NCBI RefSeq assembly: GCF_029952445.1
Contig: NZ_JAQPPK010000010.1
Coordinates: forward strand, 105,269-169,268
DNA from: Paenarthrobacter nitroguajacolicus
GTDB lineage: Bacteria; Actinomycetota; Actinomycetes; Actinomycetales; Micrococcaceae
Direction of reading: 5' to 3'
DNA length: 64,000 bases
Shown in pieces: positions 45,041-54,895 of the stretch. The notes beneath the pieces are model-generated. The model did no database searches. It was given only the letters and a program-made list of their open reading frames with translations, and was not told the origin of the DNA. A program made the translations under genes and the position numbers. Numbering within the stretch: the first letter of the stretch is position 1; every line of letters begins with the position of its first letter.

Positions 45041-45811
45041 CTAGACCTGGATCAGGCTGAGCACCCCGCCCTGCGGATCCATGATGGTGGCCAGCGATCC
45101 TTGCTCCGTCCGGTCATCGGGTTCCACCAGGAGTTCTCCCCCGGCCGCTACGGCGGCGTCGGCGGCCTTGCGGACATCGGTCACACCGAAGTACACCTGC
45201 CATGCGGCGTCCTCGCCCTCCTCGGCAGGAACGACGCCGGCCACCTCCTCACCGTTCACCATCAGCGTGCTGTAGCTGCCGCCGTCGTCCTGGGGGTACT
45301 CGGTGACCTCGTACCGGAAAAGCTGCTGGAAAAACGCGACGGCGGCCTGGGGCTCGGGCGTCAGAAGTTCAGTCCACGCGAGCGCGCCAGGCTCGTTATA
45401 CAGGTGGCTTCCAAGATGCGTTCCTGCCTGCCAAATCCCCGTGGTTCCTCCGCCCGCTGCCTCTATGAACGCCAACACGCCGGTGTCCGCAACAGCCTCG
45501 GGGCCGAACTGGAGCTTCCCGCCGGCATGCGCAACGTCCCGGGTCACGTCCTCCGCATCCGTGGCGGCGAGGTAGATGTTCCACTGTCCATGTGTCCCGG
45601 CGGCTTCCTGCATGGGGTTCTGCGGGGCGATCACCGCCACCAACTGCTCCTTCACGAAGGCCTGCGCATAACTGCGCCCGTCCGGGGTTGGCAGGTCCTT
45701 GTACGTCCAGCCGAACACGTGCTGGTAGAAAGCCTTGGCGGCCTCGACATCCCTGGTCTGAAGGTCCGCCCAGCAGGGCTCGCCGCTCGCGTAGTGCTTT
45801 CTCTCAGTCAT
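45041..45811 (-). CDS. VOC (glyoxalase/bleomycin-resistance-like) protein, two domains
   Basis: 256 residues from ATG 45811; upstream frame extension runs into a terminator. Two tandem VOC modules: 'CWADLQTRDVEAAKAFYQHV FG' near residue 13 and 'AWTELLTPEPQAAVAFFQQL' near 145, each followed by the usual 'W...Y' strands ('GQWNIYLAATDAEDVTRDVA', 'AAWQVYFGVTDVRKAADA'). This duplicated form is common in actinobacteria. No substrate can be named. It ends 3 bp from the convergent GntR gene. Confidence 0.88.
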   Translation of the reverse strand: MTERKHYASGEPCWADLQTRDVEAAKAFYQHVFGWTYKDLPTPDGRSYAQAFVKEQLVAVIAPQNPMQEAAGTHGQWNIYLAATDAEDVTRDVAHAGGKLQFGPEAVADTGVLAFIEAAGGGTTGIWQAGTHLGSHLYNEPGALAWTELLTPEPQAAVAFFQQLFRYEVTEYPQDDGGSYSTLMVNGEEVAGVVPAEEGEDAAWQVYFGVTDVRKAADAAVAAGGELLVEPDDRTEQGSLATIMDPQGGVLSLIQV

Positions 45812-45860
45812 GCCAGTAATCCTGTCATGAGGTCGGAGCATCACAACAGTGACGAAAAAA

Positions 45861-45903
45861 GGACCCCCAGGGTACGCCAATGAACGGCGTGCCCTGGGGG
45901 CCC
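45861..45903. terminator. Large hairpin between VOC and DUF3073 genes
   Basis: Arms pairing GGACCCCCAGGGTACGCC with GGCGTGCCCTGGGGGCCC (a few mismatches), flanked by AAAAAA on one side and TTTT on the other, so it can act on both strands. It ends about 97 bp beyond the DUF3073 stop and so would serve that minus-strand gene. Confidence 0.75.
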
Positions 45904-45999
45904 TTTTCAAAAGATGTACGGCATCCGGAGATGCGCGATGACCTTATGTACGACGGCGGTACGCAACTCAGTGCCAGAGGCACCTGTTGATTGCGACAG

Positions 46000-46224
46000 C
46001 TATCCGATACGGCGGGTGTCTACCTCGTCGTCATCATCTTCCGCGTACTTGTCCTCATAGGCCGAATAGTCCGGCTCCGGGGGATCTTCGGGGAAGTGGC
46101 TCTTTACACGACTGGATGGGCCCGTGAGCTCGCGCTCAAGTGCCGAATAGTCAGTGTTCGGGGAGTAGTACTTGATGTCCCGAGCCTGCTTGGTAGCTTT
46201 TGCCTTTTGACGGCCGCGCCCCAT
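46000..46224 (-). CDS. DUF3073 protein
   Basis: 74 residues from ATG 46224. The start 'MGRGRQKAKATKQARDIKYY' followed by 'SPNTDYSALERELTG' and an acidic tail is the DUF3073 family, found across actinobacteria. Small, very charged, probably nucleic-acid or ribosome associated; function unknown. Confidence 0.92.
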   Translation of the reverse strand: MGRGRQKAKATKQARDIKYYSPNTDYSALERELTGPSSRVKSHFPEDPPEPDYSAYEDKYAEDDDDEVDTRRIG

Positions 46225-46466
46225 GGCGTGACCCCCTTTTGTACTTGGACCGGAGGTGGTCACCTTGGCTATCGGTGAGGCCCCGGAATGTTTGGTCAAT
46301 TTGTCGTATGTCTAGATTACATGCTTTCGGGGGTGCCCGTGCGCCACATCAGCCCCAAGTCCGGGTCCAACACCGCCAAAACCAGCCGCAGGCACCTCCA
46401 AGCAGCCGAAAATTGGGTAGAGTCGGGCTCAATGCGGCTCCACAGCAGGAAGGCACAACCCGGAAT

Positions 46467-47318
46467 ATGAGCCAGGACAACACCCCATCGCGTGATGGTT
46501 CGCCACACGATCAGGGCAAGGATGGCGCGTCCCCCGTGCCTGAAACACCTCCCCAGGCATCCGGTGAACAACCGCAAGCGGCCCCGTGGACCCCGCCCTC
46601 AGGCCTTCAACCGGATCCCGCACCAGAGCTTGACCCTGACTTCGTGCCGAATCGGGGCGAGCAGCCGGATCCCACCCAGCCGCCTTATCCCTGGCAGCAG
46701 CCCTACCCAGCCCAACAGCCCTACCCCGGCCAGGCGCCGGCAACAGGCCAGGCGCCGGCAACGGGCCAGGCGCCGGCAACGGGCCAGGAATGGCGGCCAG
46801 AGACGCACGGCGATCCGGTCAAGCGCCAGCGCCTGGTCATCGGCGGAATCGTGGTTGGCGTCCTGGTCCTTATCGGCGTAGTCATCTGGGTGCTGCTCAA
46901 CTTGCTCGGCAGCCGCCCCGAAGCCCCCGTGGCCAGTCCCAGCGCAACATCCAACCCCGGCCCGCTCCCCCGCGATACGAACTCGAAGGACTTCCAGGTC
47001 GGCGACTGCTTTGCCAGCTTCGACGCCAATGCCTCCCAAGCCCGGGCGGTAGCGTGCGATACCGAACACTCTGCCCAGCTCGGGGCTGTTTTCAGCTACG
47101 GAGCTGACGAGTCCTTCCCCGGCGCCACCGCGTTGCGGGACAAAGGCAGGGAAGTCTGCAAGACCGTGAAGCTCAACAAAGCGGCCGCCAACTACGTACT
47201 GCTCCAGCAGAACGTGTACCCCAGCAGCACCAGCTGGGACCGTGGCGACCGCCGCGTCGATTGCTTCATCGTGGTGGACTCCGGCAACACCATCAAGGAA
47301 GACCTCCTCGACAAGTAA
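46467..47318 (+). CDS. Membrane-anchored septum-formation-family protein with Pro-rich repeats
   Basis: 283 residues from ATG 46467. The N-terminal 115 residues are Pro/Gln rich and include three copies of 'GQAPAT', from 18-bp tandem units at 46731-46784. One membrane helix at about 130-152 ('LVIGGIVVGVLVLIGVVIWV') leads to an extracytoplasmic domain with 'FQVGDCFASFDANASQARAV' and 'ACDTEHSAQLGAVF', the septum-formation signature C...C-x3-H-[ST]-A. Same family as the domain in the 34407 protein. Possibly contacts peptidoglycan or division proteins. Confidence 0.8.
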   Translation: MSQDNTPSRDGSPHDQGKDGASPVPETPPQASGEQPQAAPWTPPSGLQPDPAPELDPDFVPNRGEQPDPTQPPYPWQQPYPAQQPYPGQAPATGQAPATGQAPATGQEWRPETHGDPVKRQRLVIGGIVVGVLVLIGVVIWVLLNLLGSRPEAPVASPSATSNPGPLPRDTNSKDFQVGDCFASFDANASQARAVACDTEHSAQLGAVFSYGADESFPGATALRDKGREVCKTVKLNKAAANYVLLQQNVYPSSTSWDRGDRRVDCFIVVDSGNTIKEDLLDK

Positions 47319-47330
47319 CGCCGGCGGACG

Positions 47331-49988
47331 CTACTTTCTGCGGACGGTGAGGCCGGTGCCTACAGGCGCGCCGCCGTCGGGGTTCGACAACGCCTCCAGC
47401 CTCTCGATGGTGAGTTCGTCCACGTCAGCGGCGGTATCCACCAGCACGGTATCGCCGTCGCTGATTTCGCCCGCCAGGATTTCCTTGGCCAGGCGGTCGC
47501 CGATCTCGCGCTGGACGAGCCGCCGCAGAGGCCGGGCTCCGTACGCGGGATCGTAGCCGGACATGGCCAACCAGGCGCGGGCACCGTCGGTCACTTCCAA
47601 AGAGAGCCTGCGGTCCCGGAGCCTCTTGCCGAGCTCGGCTACGTGCAGTTCCACAATCCGCGCGAGTTCCTCAACGGACAGCGGATCGAAGAGCACGATC
47701 TCGTCCAGGCGGTTCAGGAATTCCGGCTTGAACGATGCCTGGACCACGGCCATGACGGCATCGCGCTTGGCCTTGGCATCCAGCGACGGATCCACCAGGA
47801 ACTGGCTTCCGGAGTTGGACGTCAGCACCAGGATAGTGTTGCGGAAGTCCACGGTGCGGCCTTGGCCGTCGGTGAGGCGGCCGTCGTCGAGTACTTGCAG
47901 GAGGATGTCGAACACCTCCGGGTGCGCCTTCTCAACTTCGTCCAGGAGCACCACGGAGTATGGTCGACGACGCACTGCCTCGGTCAGCTGGCCGCCTTCC
48001 TCATAGCCCACGTATCCCGGAGGAGCACCGACCAGGCGGGCCACTGCATGCTTTTCGCTGTACTCGGACATGTCGATGCGGATCATGGCGCGTTCGTCAT
48101 CGAAGAGGAAGTCAGCCAAGGCCTTGGCCAGCTCGGTTTTACCAACGCCGGTGGGACCCAGGAACAGGAACGAGCCGGTGGGACGGTTGGGATCGCTGAT
48201 GCCTGCACGGGCACGCCGCACGGCATCGGACACAGCCTGCACCGCCTTGCTTTGACCGATCAGGCGCTTGCCGAGCTCTTCTTCCATGTGCAGCAGCTTC
48301 TGGGACTCGCCCTGGAGCATGCGGCCGGCCGGGATGCCTGTCCAAGCGGAAATGACCTCGGCGATGTCGTCCGCGGTGACGTCCTCCGCCACCATCAGCT
48401 CCGACTTCGATTCGCCGCGTGCAGACTCTTCTTCGGCTGCGGCGCTCAGTTCCCGTTCCAGCGCGGGCAGTTCGCCGTAGAGAATGCGCGACGCCGATTC
48501 GAGGTCGCCTTCGCGCTGGTGCTTATCAGCTGCCGAACGCAGCTCGTCTATCTTGGCCTTCAGGTCACCCACCCTGTTCAGCCCGGCCTTCTCAGCTTCC
48601 CAGCGCGCGTTGAGGGCGTTGAGCTCTTCCTTCTTGTCCGCCATGTCAGCGCGGAGCGCGGCAAGCCGCTCAACCGACGCCGGATCGGTTTCGTTCTGGA
48701 GGGCCAGTTCTTCCATGGTCAAACGGTCGACGGCGCGGCGGAGCTGGTCGATCTCTTCCGGCGCCGAGTCGATCTCCATGCGGAGCCGGGACGCGGCCTC
48801 ATCCACGAGGTCGATGGCCTTGTCCGGGAGTTGCCGGCCCGAAATGTAGCGGTTGGACAGCGTGGCGGCGGCCACCAGCGCGGAGTCGGCAATGGCTACC
48901 TTGTGGTGTGCCTCGTAGCGCTCCTTCAGGCCACGGAGGATGCCGATGGTGTCCTCAACGCTGGGCTCACCGACATAGACCTGCTGGAAGCGCCGCTCCA
49001 GGGCAGGGTCCTTCTCGATGTTTTCGCGGTATTCGTCCAGGGTGGTGGCACCAATCAGGCGCAGTTCACCGCGGGCCAGCATGGGCTTGAGCATGTTGCC
49101 GGCGTCCATGGCGCTCTCGCCGGTCGCTCCGGCGCCCACTACCGTGTGGATTTCGTCGATGAACGTGACGATCTGCCCGTTGGAGTTCTTGATCTCCTCA
49201 AGCACTGCCTTGAGGCGTTCTTCAAACTCACCGCGATACTTGGCACCGGCCACCATGGATGCCAGGTCCAGCGCGATGAGGGTCTTGCCGCGCAGGCTCT
49301 CAGGGACGTCACCAGCGACCATGCGCTGGGCGAGTCCCTCGACAACGGCAGTCTTACCGACGCCCGGCTCGCCGATCAGCACGGGGTTGTTCTTGGTGCG
49401 GCGGCTCAAGACCTGGACGACGCGGCGGATCTCGCTGTCGCGCCCGATCACCGGGTCCAGCTTGCCCGAACGGGCCACCGCGGTCAGGTCAGTGCCGAAC
49501 TTCTCCAGGGCTTGGAAGGTGTTTTCGGGATCCGGAGAGTTGACGTTCCTGTCACCGCGGACACCCGGCAGGGCAGCGAGAAGCGCCTCATGGGAGGCGC
49601 CGGCGTCGCGCATTAACTTCCCGACGGCGTCACTTCCGGCCGAGAGCCCCAGCAGCAGATGCTCGGTGGAGACGAAGGAGTCGCCGAGTTTGTCGGCGTC
49701 GGCTTGGGCGGCTTGGATGGCCTGTACTGCCTGGCGGGAAAGCTGGGCCTGCTGGACGGAGGTGCCGGAGGATGATGGCAGGGCCTTGATGGCCGAACTT
49801 GCCTGCACGCTCACGGCGTCCGGATCAGCTCCAGTAGCACGCAACAGGGCGACGGCAACGCCCTCGCGCTGGTCCATGAGGGCCTTGAGCAGGTGCGCAG
49901 GTTCTACTTGAGGATTGCCCGCAGTTGAGGCATTCATGGCGGCCGCAGAAAGGGCCTCCTGGCTTTTGGTAGTGAATTTGACGTCCAA
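47331..49988 (-). CDS. clpB: ATP-dependent chaperone ClpB (disaggregase)
   Basis: 885 residues from TTG 49988 (AAAGGGAG 6 nt upstream). N-domain '[20 protein letters not shown]', first AAA+ module with Walker A '[18 protein letters not shown]' and Walker B '[18 protein letters not shown]', the long middle coiled coil around residues 410-530, and second module '[14 protein letters not shown]' with '[20 protein letters not shown]'. Works with DnaK to dissolve aggregates. A HAIR-type site upstream indicates HspR control. Confidence 0.97.
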   Translation of the reverse strand: MDVKFTTKSQEALSAAAMNASTAGNPQVEPAHLLKALMDQREGVAVALLRATGADPDAVSVQASSAIKALPSSSGTSVQQAQLSRQAVQAIQAAQADADKLGDSFVSTEHLLLGLSAGSDAVGKLMRDAGASHEALLAALPGVRGDRNVNSPDPENTFQALEKFGTDLTAVARSGKLDPVIGRDSEIRRVVQVLSRRTKNNPVLIGEPGVGKTAVVEGLAQRMVAGDVPESLRGKTLIALDLASMVAGAKYRGEFEERLKAVLEEIKNSNGQIVTFIDEIHTVVGAGATGESAMDAGNMLKPMLARGELRLIGATTLDEYRENIEKDPALERRFQQVYVGEPSVEDTIGILRGLKERYEAHHKVAIADSALVAAATLSNRYISGRQLPDKAIDLVDEAASRLRMEIDSAPEEIDQLRRAVDRLTMEELALQNETDPASVERLAALRADMADKKEELNALNARWEAEKAGLNRVGDLKAKIDELRSAADKHQREGDLESASRILYGELPALERELSAAAEEESARGESKSELMVAEDVTADDIAEVISAWTGIPAGRMLQGESQKLLHMEEELGKRLIGQSKAVQAVSDAVRRARAGISDPNRPTGSFLFLGPTGVGKTELAKALADFLFDDERAMIRIDMSEYSEKHAVARLVGAPPGYVGYEEGGQLTEAVRRRPYSVVLLDEVEKAHPEVFDILLQVLDDGRLTDGQGRTVDFRNTILVLTSNSGSQFLVDPSLDAKAKRDAVMAVVQASFKPEFLNRLDEIVLFDPLSVEELARIVELHVAELGKRLRDRRLSLEVTDGARAWLAMSGYDPAYGARPLRRLVQREIGDRLAKEILAGEISDGDTVLVDTAADVDELTIERLEALSNPDGGAPVGTGLTVRRK

Positions 49989-50027
49989 AGAGAGCTCCCT
50001 TTCTGGAGTGTGACCAATACTTTCAAA

Positions 50028-50048
50028 GTTGAGTCTACTACGCTCAAG
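50028..50048 (-). promoter_or_regulatory. HAIR-type HspR operator before clpB
   Basis: On the clpB strand the site reads CTTGAGC-N7-ACTCAAC, one base from the HspR consensus CTTGAGT-N7-ACTCAAG in each arm. It is centred about 50 bp upstream of the clpB start, as in other actinobacteria. Confidence 0.85.
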
Positions 50049-50125
50049 TTTGATTTTGCGGCCGTTGGTTCAATGTTTGCCCACGGCGAAACGGGTGTCC
50101 AGAGCTACCCGGTTAGGCTGGGGTC

Positions 50126-50743
50126 ATGGATACCATCTCCACCACTGAAGAGCTCGAAGACCTGATCGGATTGCCCCTGGAGCGCACCCGGAAAAAGGTC
50201 CGCACCTCGCTCAGCGAATTCGACCGGCAATGGCTGGCCGCCAGCCCGTTCTGCGTCCTCTCGACGACGGATGCGAACGGCCGCGTGGATGCCTCGCCCA
50301 AGGGGGACCCTGCCGGTTTCATCCATGTCCTGGACGAGCACACCATCGCCATTCCGGAGCGCCCCGGAAACAAGCTGGCGTTCGGCTTCCACAACATCCT
50401 GGAGAACCCCAATGTCGGCATCCTCTCCGTGGTTCCCGGCCGGACGGACACCCTGCGGATCAACGGCACAGCACGTATTGTGCGCGACGCGGACTTCTTC
50501 GACCAGATGGTGGTCAAAGGGCACAGGCCGCGCGCCGCCGTCGTGGTTTCGGTGGAGGAAGTGTTCACGCACTGCGGCAAGGCGTTCATGCGCAGCGGGC
50601 TGTGGCAGCCGGAAACGTGGGATCCCGAAAACCTTCCCAGCATCGCGGTGCTCGCCCAGGCCTACACCCAGCCCGAAACGCCGCTGGAAGAGCTTGAGTC
50701 CTACTACGGCCCGTCGTACGCCGAGCGGATGTACCGGGACTAG
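50126..50743 (+). CDS. PPOX-class FMN-dependent flavoprotein (MSMEG_1061 type)
   Basis: 205 residues. Split-barrel pyridoxamine-phosphate-oxidase-like fold: 'FCVLSTTDANGRVDASPKGD' near 43, 'IAIPERPGNKLAFGFHNILE' near 74, 'NPNVGILSVVPGRTDTLRIN' and 'VEEVFTHCGKAFMRS' near 145. This spacing is that of the MSMEG_1061-type subgroup. It should bind FMN; substrate unknown. Divergent from clpB and convergent with modC, with three bases between. Confidence 0.88.
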   Translation: MDTISTTEELEDLIGLPLERTRKKVRTSLSEFDRQWLAASPFCVLSTTDANGRVDASPKGDPAGFIHVLDEHTIAIPERPGNKLAFGFHNILENPNVGILSVVPGRTDTLRINGTARIVRDADFFDQMVVKGHRPRAAVVVSVEEVFTHCGKAFMRSGLWQPETWDPENLPSIAVLAQAYTQPETPLEELESYYGPSYAERMYRD

Positions 50744-50746
50744 GCC

Positions 50747-51817
50747 TTAGGCGGGATAGACCGACACCAGCGCCGACTTCACCACGAACCGCACTTCCAT
50801 TCCCGGAGCCAGGCCAAGGTCCGCGGAGGCGGCCGGGGTGATGTCGGCGGACAGGGTGTTGCTGGGTCCGGAACTGGCACGAACGCGGACCTGGTCGCCG
50901 TGGGGCTCGAGGTCGGTGATGGTCACCGGGAAAGAATTGCGGGGACTTCCGTGCACGTCGCCCAGGAAGACGGAAACGCTCGACGGCGGAAACGCTGCGA
51001 CGCCTGCCTGGCCCGCCACGAGTGACCAATCAGGATCGTGCTGTCCTGCGAAAACCCGGCCATCCGGCGTCGTGATCCCTTCCTGGCCGAGAGTGCCGGC
51101 GACGAGATTGAGTCCTGCGAGTCCGGCTGCGAAGTGGCTCCTGGGCCGTTCCAGGACCTGGCGCGTCGGCCCTTCTTCGACGATCCGGCCGCTTTCCACC
51201 ACGATCACGCGATCAGCCAGCATGTAGGCGTCCAGGACATCGTGCGTGACGATGATGGCCTTCCGGTCAGCCAGGACGCGCTTCAGCACCCGGCGCAGCA
51301 GCGGGGCCGTATGGATGTCCAGGGCTGCCATTGGTTCGTCGAGCAGCAGCAGCTCGGGCTCAGCGGCCAGGGCCCTCGCCACCGCTACGCGCTGGGCCTG
51401 GCCTCCGGACAACTGGGCAGGTTTCCGGTTCGCGAGGGCCAGCGCGTCCACCTCGTCCAGCCAGTGGCGGGCGACCTCGCGGGCTTCGGTCCTGGAAGCG
51501 CCGGTACTCCGCGGCCCGAAGGCCACGTTATCCAGCACGTTCAGGTGCGGAAACAGCAACGCTTCCTGGGCCAACAGGGCCGTGCCCCGCAGGTGCGGCG
51601 CGCTCCACCGACGCGTGCCGCCGTCGAGCGTGAACAGTTCCCTGCCGCCGAGGCGGGCCGAACCCGACTCCGGCCTCAGCAACCCTGAGATTACGCCGAG
51701 CAGCGTGGATTTGCCGGCACCGTTCGGGCCCAGAATGGCCAGGGTTTCAGAGGGGCCCAGACTCAGGGACATCTCGAAGTTGCGGGCCGGCAGGCTGGCG
51801 GTGAGGTCGAATGTCAC
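50747..51817 (-). CDS. modC: Molybdate ABC transporter ATP-binding protein
   Basis: 356 residues. Walker A '[10 protein letters not shown]' near residue 30, signature '[15 protein letters not shown]' near 136, Walker B '[12 protein letters not shown]', switch '[13 protein letters not shown]', and a C-terminal TOBE (molybdate-binding) domain from about 285 ('[20 protein letters not shown]'). The ModC architecture is complete. ATGA overlap with modB. Confidence 0.94.
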   Translation of the reverse strand: MTFDLTASLPARNFEMSLSLGPSETLAILGPNGAGKSTLLGVISGLLRPESGSARLGGRELFTLDGGTRRWSAPHLRGTALLAQEALLFPHLNVLDNVAFGPRSTGASRTEAREVARHWLDEVDALALANRKPAQLSGGQAQRVAVARALAAEPELLLLDEPMAALDIHTAPLLRRVLKRVLADRKAIIVTHDVLDAYMLADRVIVVESGRIVEEGPTRQVLERPRSHFAAGLAGLNLVAGTLGQEGITTPDGRVFAGQHDPDWSLVAGQAGVAAFPPSSVSVFLGDVHGSPRNSFPVTITDLEPHGDQVRVRASSGPSNTLSADITPAASADLGLAPGMEVRFVVKSALVSVYPA

Positions 51818-52632
51818 AACTGTTCCTTCACAGGCGCGCTGGACCGGCGACGACCATAACTCAGGCCAACCACAGCAACGGCCACAGCCACCAGGAGCAG
51901 TGACAGCGCAACGGCGGCATCGGCGTCGGTCTCGCGCTGGAGGTAAATCTCCAACGGCAGGGTCCTGGTGACGCCTTGGAGGCTGCCCGCGAAGGTGAGC
52001 GTTGCGCCGAATTCGCCGAGGCTGCGGGCAAAGGAGAGCACGGCGCCGGACGCGAGCCCCGGCAGGACCAGCGGGAGGGTGACTCGACGCAGAACGGTGG
52101 TGGGCCGGGCGCCGAGGGTGGCGGCCACGGCGTCGTACTTGCTGCCGGCCGTGCGCAAGGCTCCCTCGAGGCTGACCACCAGGAACGGCAGGGCCACGAA
52201 CGTCTGGGCCAGGACCACCGCAGTGGTGGAGAACGCGATCTGGATCCCGGCCACCTCCAGGGACTTACCCAGCAAGCCCTGGCGGCCAAAGGTGTAGAGC
52301 AACGCGATACCGCCGACGACCGGTGGCAGCACCAGCGGAAGGAGGACGAAAGCCCGGAGCAGCCGCTGGCCAGGGAAGGGCTGGCGGGCAAGAACGAGTG
52401 CCAGGGGGACGCCCAGGACAACGCACAATGCCGTACTCGCCGCCGAGGTCCGCAGGCTCAACCCGAGCGCTGTCAGGGAAGATTCGGAGGTGATGAGGGG
52501 AATGAACTGTGGCCAATTGACCTTGGCCACCATCGCCACCAACGGCAGCAGGATGAAAAGCGACCCTGCTGCCGCGATGACGTAAACCCATGACGGGACA
52601 CCTGTGTAGCCAGTGCCGCTGCGTCGATTCAT
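51814..52632 (-). CDS. modB: Molybdate ABC transporter permease
   Basis: 272 residues from ATG 52632; the upstream open frame overlaps modA and is rejected. Six helices; EAA loop '[20 protein letters not shown]' near 190 with '[20 protein letters not shown]', then '[12 protein letters not shown]', which is diagnostic of ModB/CysT permeases. 28 bp after modA. Confidence 0.94.
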   Translation of the reverse strand: MNRRSGTGYTGVPSWVYVIAAAGSLFILLPLVAMVAKVNWPQFIPLITSESSLTALGLSLRTSAASTALCVVLGVPLALVLARQPFPGQRLLRAFVLLPLVLPPVVGGIALLYTFGRQGLLGKSLEVAGIQIAFSTTAVVLAQTFVALPFLVVSLEGALRTAGSKYDAVAATLGARPTTVLRRVTLPLVLPGLASGAVLSFARSLGEFGATLTFAGSLQGVTRTLPLEIYLQRETDADAAVALSLLLVAVAVAVVGLSYGRRRSSAPVKEQL

Positions 52633-52660
52633 GGAGTCCTTATGTTGGCCGGCAACGCCC

Positions 52661-53464
52661 TTACGGGGTGCCGAATCCGGCGTCGTCCAGGACCTTCTTG
52701 CCGTCTGCGCTGGTGACCGCTGCAATGAAAGCCTGGGCGAGTTCCTTGTTCTTGCTCGCGCCCAATGTAGCAATCGGATAGGTGTTCACGGCCTTGTCCG
52801 ACTCCGGGAACGGGATTCCCTTGACCTTCTCACCGGCGGTCTTGACGTCCGTGACGTACACCAGGCCGGCGTCCGCTTCCTGGGAAGTAACCTTGCCCAG
52901 GACGTCAGTCACGGAGGATTCTTCGCTGACCGGGGCCAGGGTGGTTCCAGTTGCCTTTTCAATGGTTTCGGTGGCCGACCCACAGGGAACCTGCGGGGCG
53001 CAGACAACTACCTTCACGCCGGACTTGGCGAGATCGGCGAAGGAAGCGATCGACGCCGGGTTGCTTGGCGGGACGGCAATCTCCAGGACGTTGGTGGCGA
53101 AGTTGGTGGCGGTACCGTCGATGAGCTTGGCGTCGGACAGCTTGGCCATGTTCTTGGTATCGGCCGAGGCGAAGACGTCTGCCGGTGCGCCCTGGGTGAT
53201 CTGGGTGACCAGGCCCGATGATCCGGCGAAGTTCAAGGTGACCTTGGTGCCGGGGTTCTTGGCCTCGAAGTCGCTGGCGAGCTTGGTGAAGGTAGCCTTC
53301 AGGGATGCTGCGGCGAAAACGGTGATCTCACCGGATATCGACGAGGAGGAGCTGGCCGGGCTCGTTGCTGCCGGAGTGTTGCTGCTGCCCGCGCAGCCGG
53401 CCACGCCTGCAGCCAGCGCCCCTGCGGCCAGCAGCGCAGTGATGGTCTTGCGGCTGATGCTCAT
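52661..53464 (-). CDS. modA: Molybdate-binding lipoprotein
   Basis: 267 residues from ATG 53464, overlapping the regulator gene as ATGA. Signal peptide with lipobox VAGC (Cys about 24), then the ModA fold: '[20 protein letters not shown]' near 47, '[20 protein letters not shown]' with '[12 protein letters not shown]', and '[20 protein letters not shown]' near 205. It captures molybdate or tungstate outside the cell. Confidence 0.95.
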   Translation of the reverse strand: MSISRKTITALLAAGALAAGVAGCAGSSNTPAATSPASSSSSISGEITVFAAASLKATFTKLASDFEAKNPGTKVTLNFAGSSGLVTQITQGAPADVFASADTKNMAKLSDAKLIDGTATNFATNVLEIAVPPSNPASIASFADLAKSGVKVVVCAPQVPCGSATETIEKATGTTLAPVSEESSVTDVLGKVTSQEADAGLVYVTDVKTAGEKVKGIPFPESDKAVNTYPIATLGASKNKELAQAFIAAVTSADGKKVLDDAGFGTP

Positions 53465-53871
53465 ATGATGCTCTTTCCCTGGGGTGTTTCGATAATGACG
53501 TTGGTTGCCTTGACCACGGCCGTGGCGACAGAACCTAGCTCCAGCCCAAGTTCCCGCACAGCCTCGCTGCTCATGAGGGACACCACACGGAACGGTCCGC
53601 ACTGAAGCTCCACCTGGGCCATGACCTTGTCCGCGGTGATGCCGGTTACCAGGCCCACGAAGCGGTTCCGGGCCGAGCTGCCGGACCTCGACTGGTCGTC
53701 TGGAAGGTGGGATTGGCTGCGGGCGATCGTTGCGAGCTCCAGGCCGTCCACTGCCAGGCGCCCAGCTGGATCCTTCTGCGGAGTGAGCGTCCCGTTTTCC
53801 GTCCAGCGCCTCACGGTGTCGTCGCTGACACCGAGGAACCGGGCGGCTTCGGAGATTCGTATTTGCGGCAT
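53461..53871 (-). CDS. MopI-like molybdate-responsive DNA-binding protein
   Basis: 136 residues from ATG 53871. A MerR/excisionase-type helix-turn-helix ('IRISEAARFLGVSDDTVRRW', 'TENGTLTPQKDPAGRLAVDG') is fused to a single Mop/TOBE domain ('NRFVGLVTGITADKVMAQVE', 'SSEAVRELGLELGSVATAVV', 'KATNVIIE'). It is probably the molybdate sensor that regulates the modABC genes downstream, a compact actinobacterial replacement for ModE. Confidence 0.88.
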   Translation of the reverse strand: MPQIRISEAARFLGVSDDTVRRWTENGTLTPQKDPAGRLAVDGLELATIARSQSHLPDDQSRSGSSARNRFVGLVTGITADKVMAQVELQCGPFRVVSLMSSEAVRELGLELGSVATAVVKATNVIIETPQGKSII

Positions 53872-54027
53872 GGAATGAGTGTAGTGCCGTATTTGCGCTC
53901 GTGTGCGCCCCATGTTGCCGCAAACGCAATGTGACTTTGGGTTGGGGACGTGGCGGCGGGGTCGTTGCTTCGGCGCACCCTTACCCGCGGAATGCACCCG
54001 TAAGCTCTGGCGCGCGGGGAGCATCCG

Positions 54028-54795
54028 GTGTCCGGCATCACCCTGGCCGCTGAGCAGTTCGCATCGGCTGACCCAGAGGCCGAAAAGGGGGTCGCTGAAG
54101 CCGTGCGGAGGTGCATGGCCACGGCGGGCTATGACTACACGCCCGTTTCATCGGGACAGGAGTCCGTGGACCTTAAGAACTTCATCGGTTTCGACAGCCT
54201 CACCGTGGAAACTGCGCGCACTTTCGGCTACGCATCGTCCAAGCCCAAGGGGCCGGGTGAGCCTGCGCCGGATTCCACCCTGGGAAAGCTCATGGCTGAT
54301 CCCGGCTTTCAGCAGGCCCTCAACGGCGGCGGTTCCCCGGAACAAAACGTGGTCCGGTCCTCAGCAGGAACGGGCATGTTGTGGGGAGGTTGCAACGCCG
54401 AAGGTATCACCGCCATCTACGGGAACGCCGACAAGTACATGAGGGCAACCGGCTTGGCTCTCAACTCGCTGATGGTCGCCACCAACGCCGCCGGCCAGGA
54501 CGCCGGGGTCCAGTCCGCCGTCGAGTCCTGGAAAGAATGCATGTCCACAACAGCCTTCCCTTACAGCCATCCCGGCGAAGCAGTCTCTGCGGGCCACGAG
54601 GCCGGCGGCCAGAAGGAGCTGAAGATCGCCGTCACGGATGCCACCTGCCGCGAAAGCACCGGCTTCGATGCGAAGATCACCACAGTGCTGGACAAGTACC
54701 TGACCACTCGGATGAAGGAATTGGAAGCCGAAGTGGCTGACGTGAAGCAGATCCGCCACGAAGCTTCGGAGCGCGCGCAGCTGTTGCTGGGGTAG
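54028..54795 (+). CDS. Hypothetical Cys-containing protein
   Basis: 255 residues from GTG 54028 (GGGGAG upstream; the frame is closed by TAA 9 codons earlier). Four Cys occur in 'RRCMATAGYDYTP', 'WGGCNAEG', 'KECMSTTAFPY' and 'DATCRES', a pattern I associate with secreted actinobacterial proteins where CM-x3-G-[FY]-x-Y repeats. No signal peptide is present in the called frame, so the N-terminus may be lost or mis-sequenced, or the protein is cytoplasmic. C-terminal 30 residues form a helix. Confidence 0.65.
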   Translation: MSGITLAAEQFASADPEAEKGVAEAVRRCMATAGYDYTPVSSGQESVDLKNFIGFDSLTVETARTFGYASSKPKGPGEPAPDSTLGKLMADPGFQQALNGGGSPEQNVVRSSAGTGMLWGGCNAEGITAIYGNADKYMRATGLALNSLMVATNAAGQDAGVQSAVESWKECMSTTAFPYSHPGEAVSAGHEAGGQKELKIAVTDATCRESTGFDAKITTVLDKYLTTRMKELEAEVADVKQIRHEASERAQLLLG

Positions 54796-54895
54796 TCCGC
54801 CGGGCGGGACGCTGGGTTGCCGGCTGGGACGCTGGGTTGCCGGCCGGGTTGCCTTCTGGCAACTGGGAATGATCGCCCGGGACTACACTTTGGCC

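Noticed and set aside
47643..49616. 657-codon plus-strand open frame
   Set aside because: Entirely antisense to clpB; His/Gly/Leu-rich low-complexity translation typical of shadow frames.
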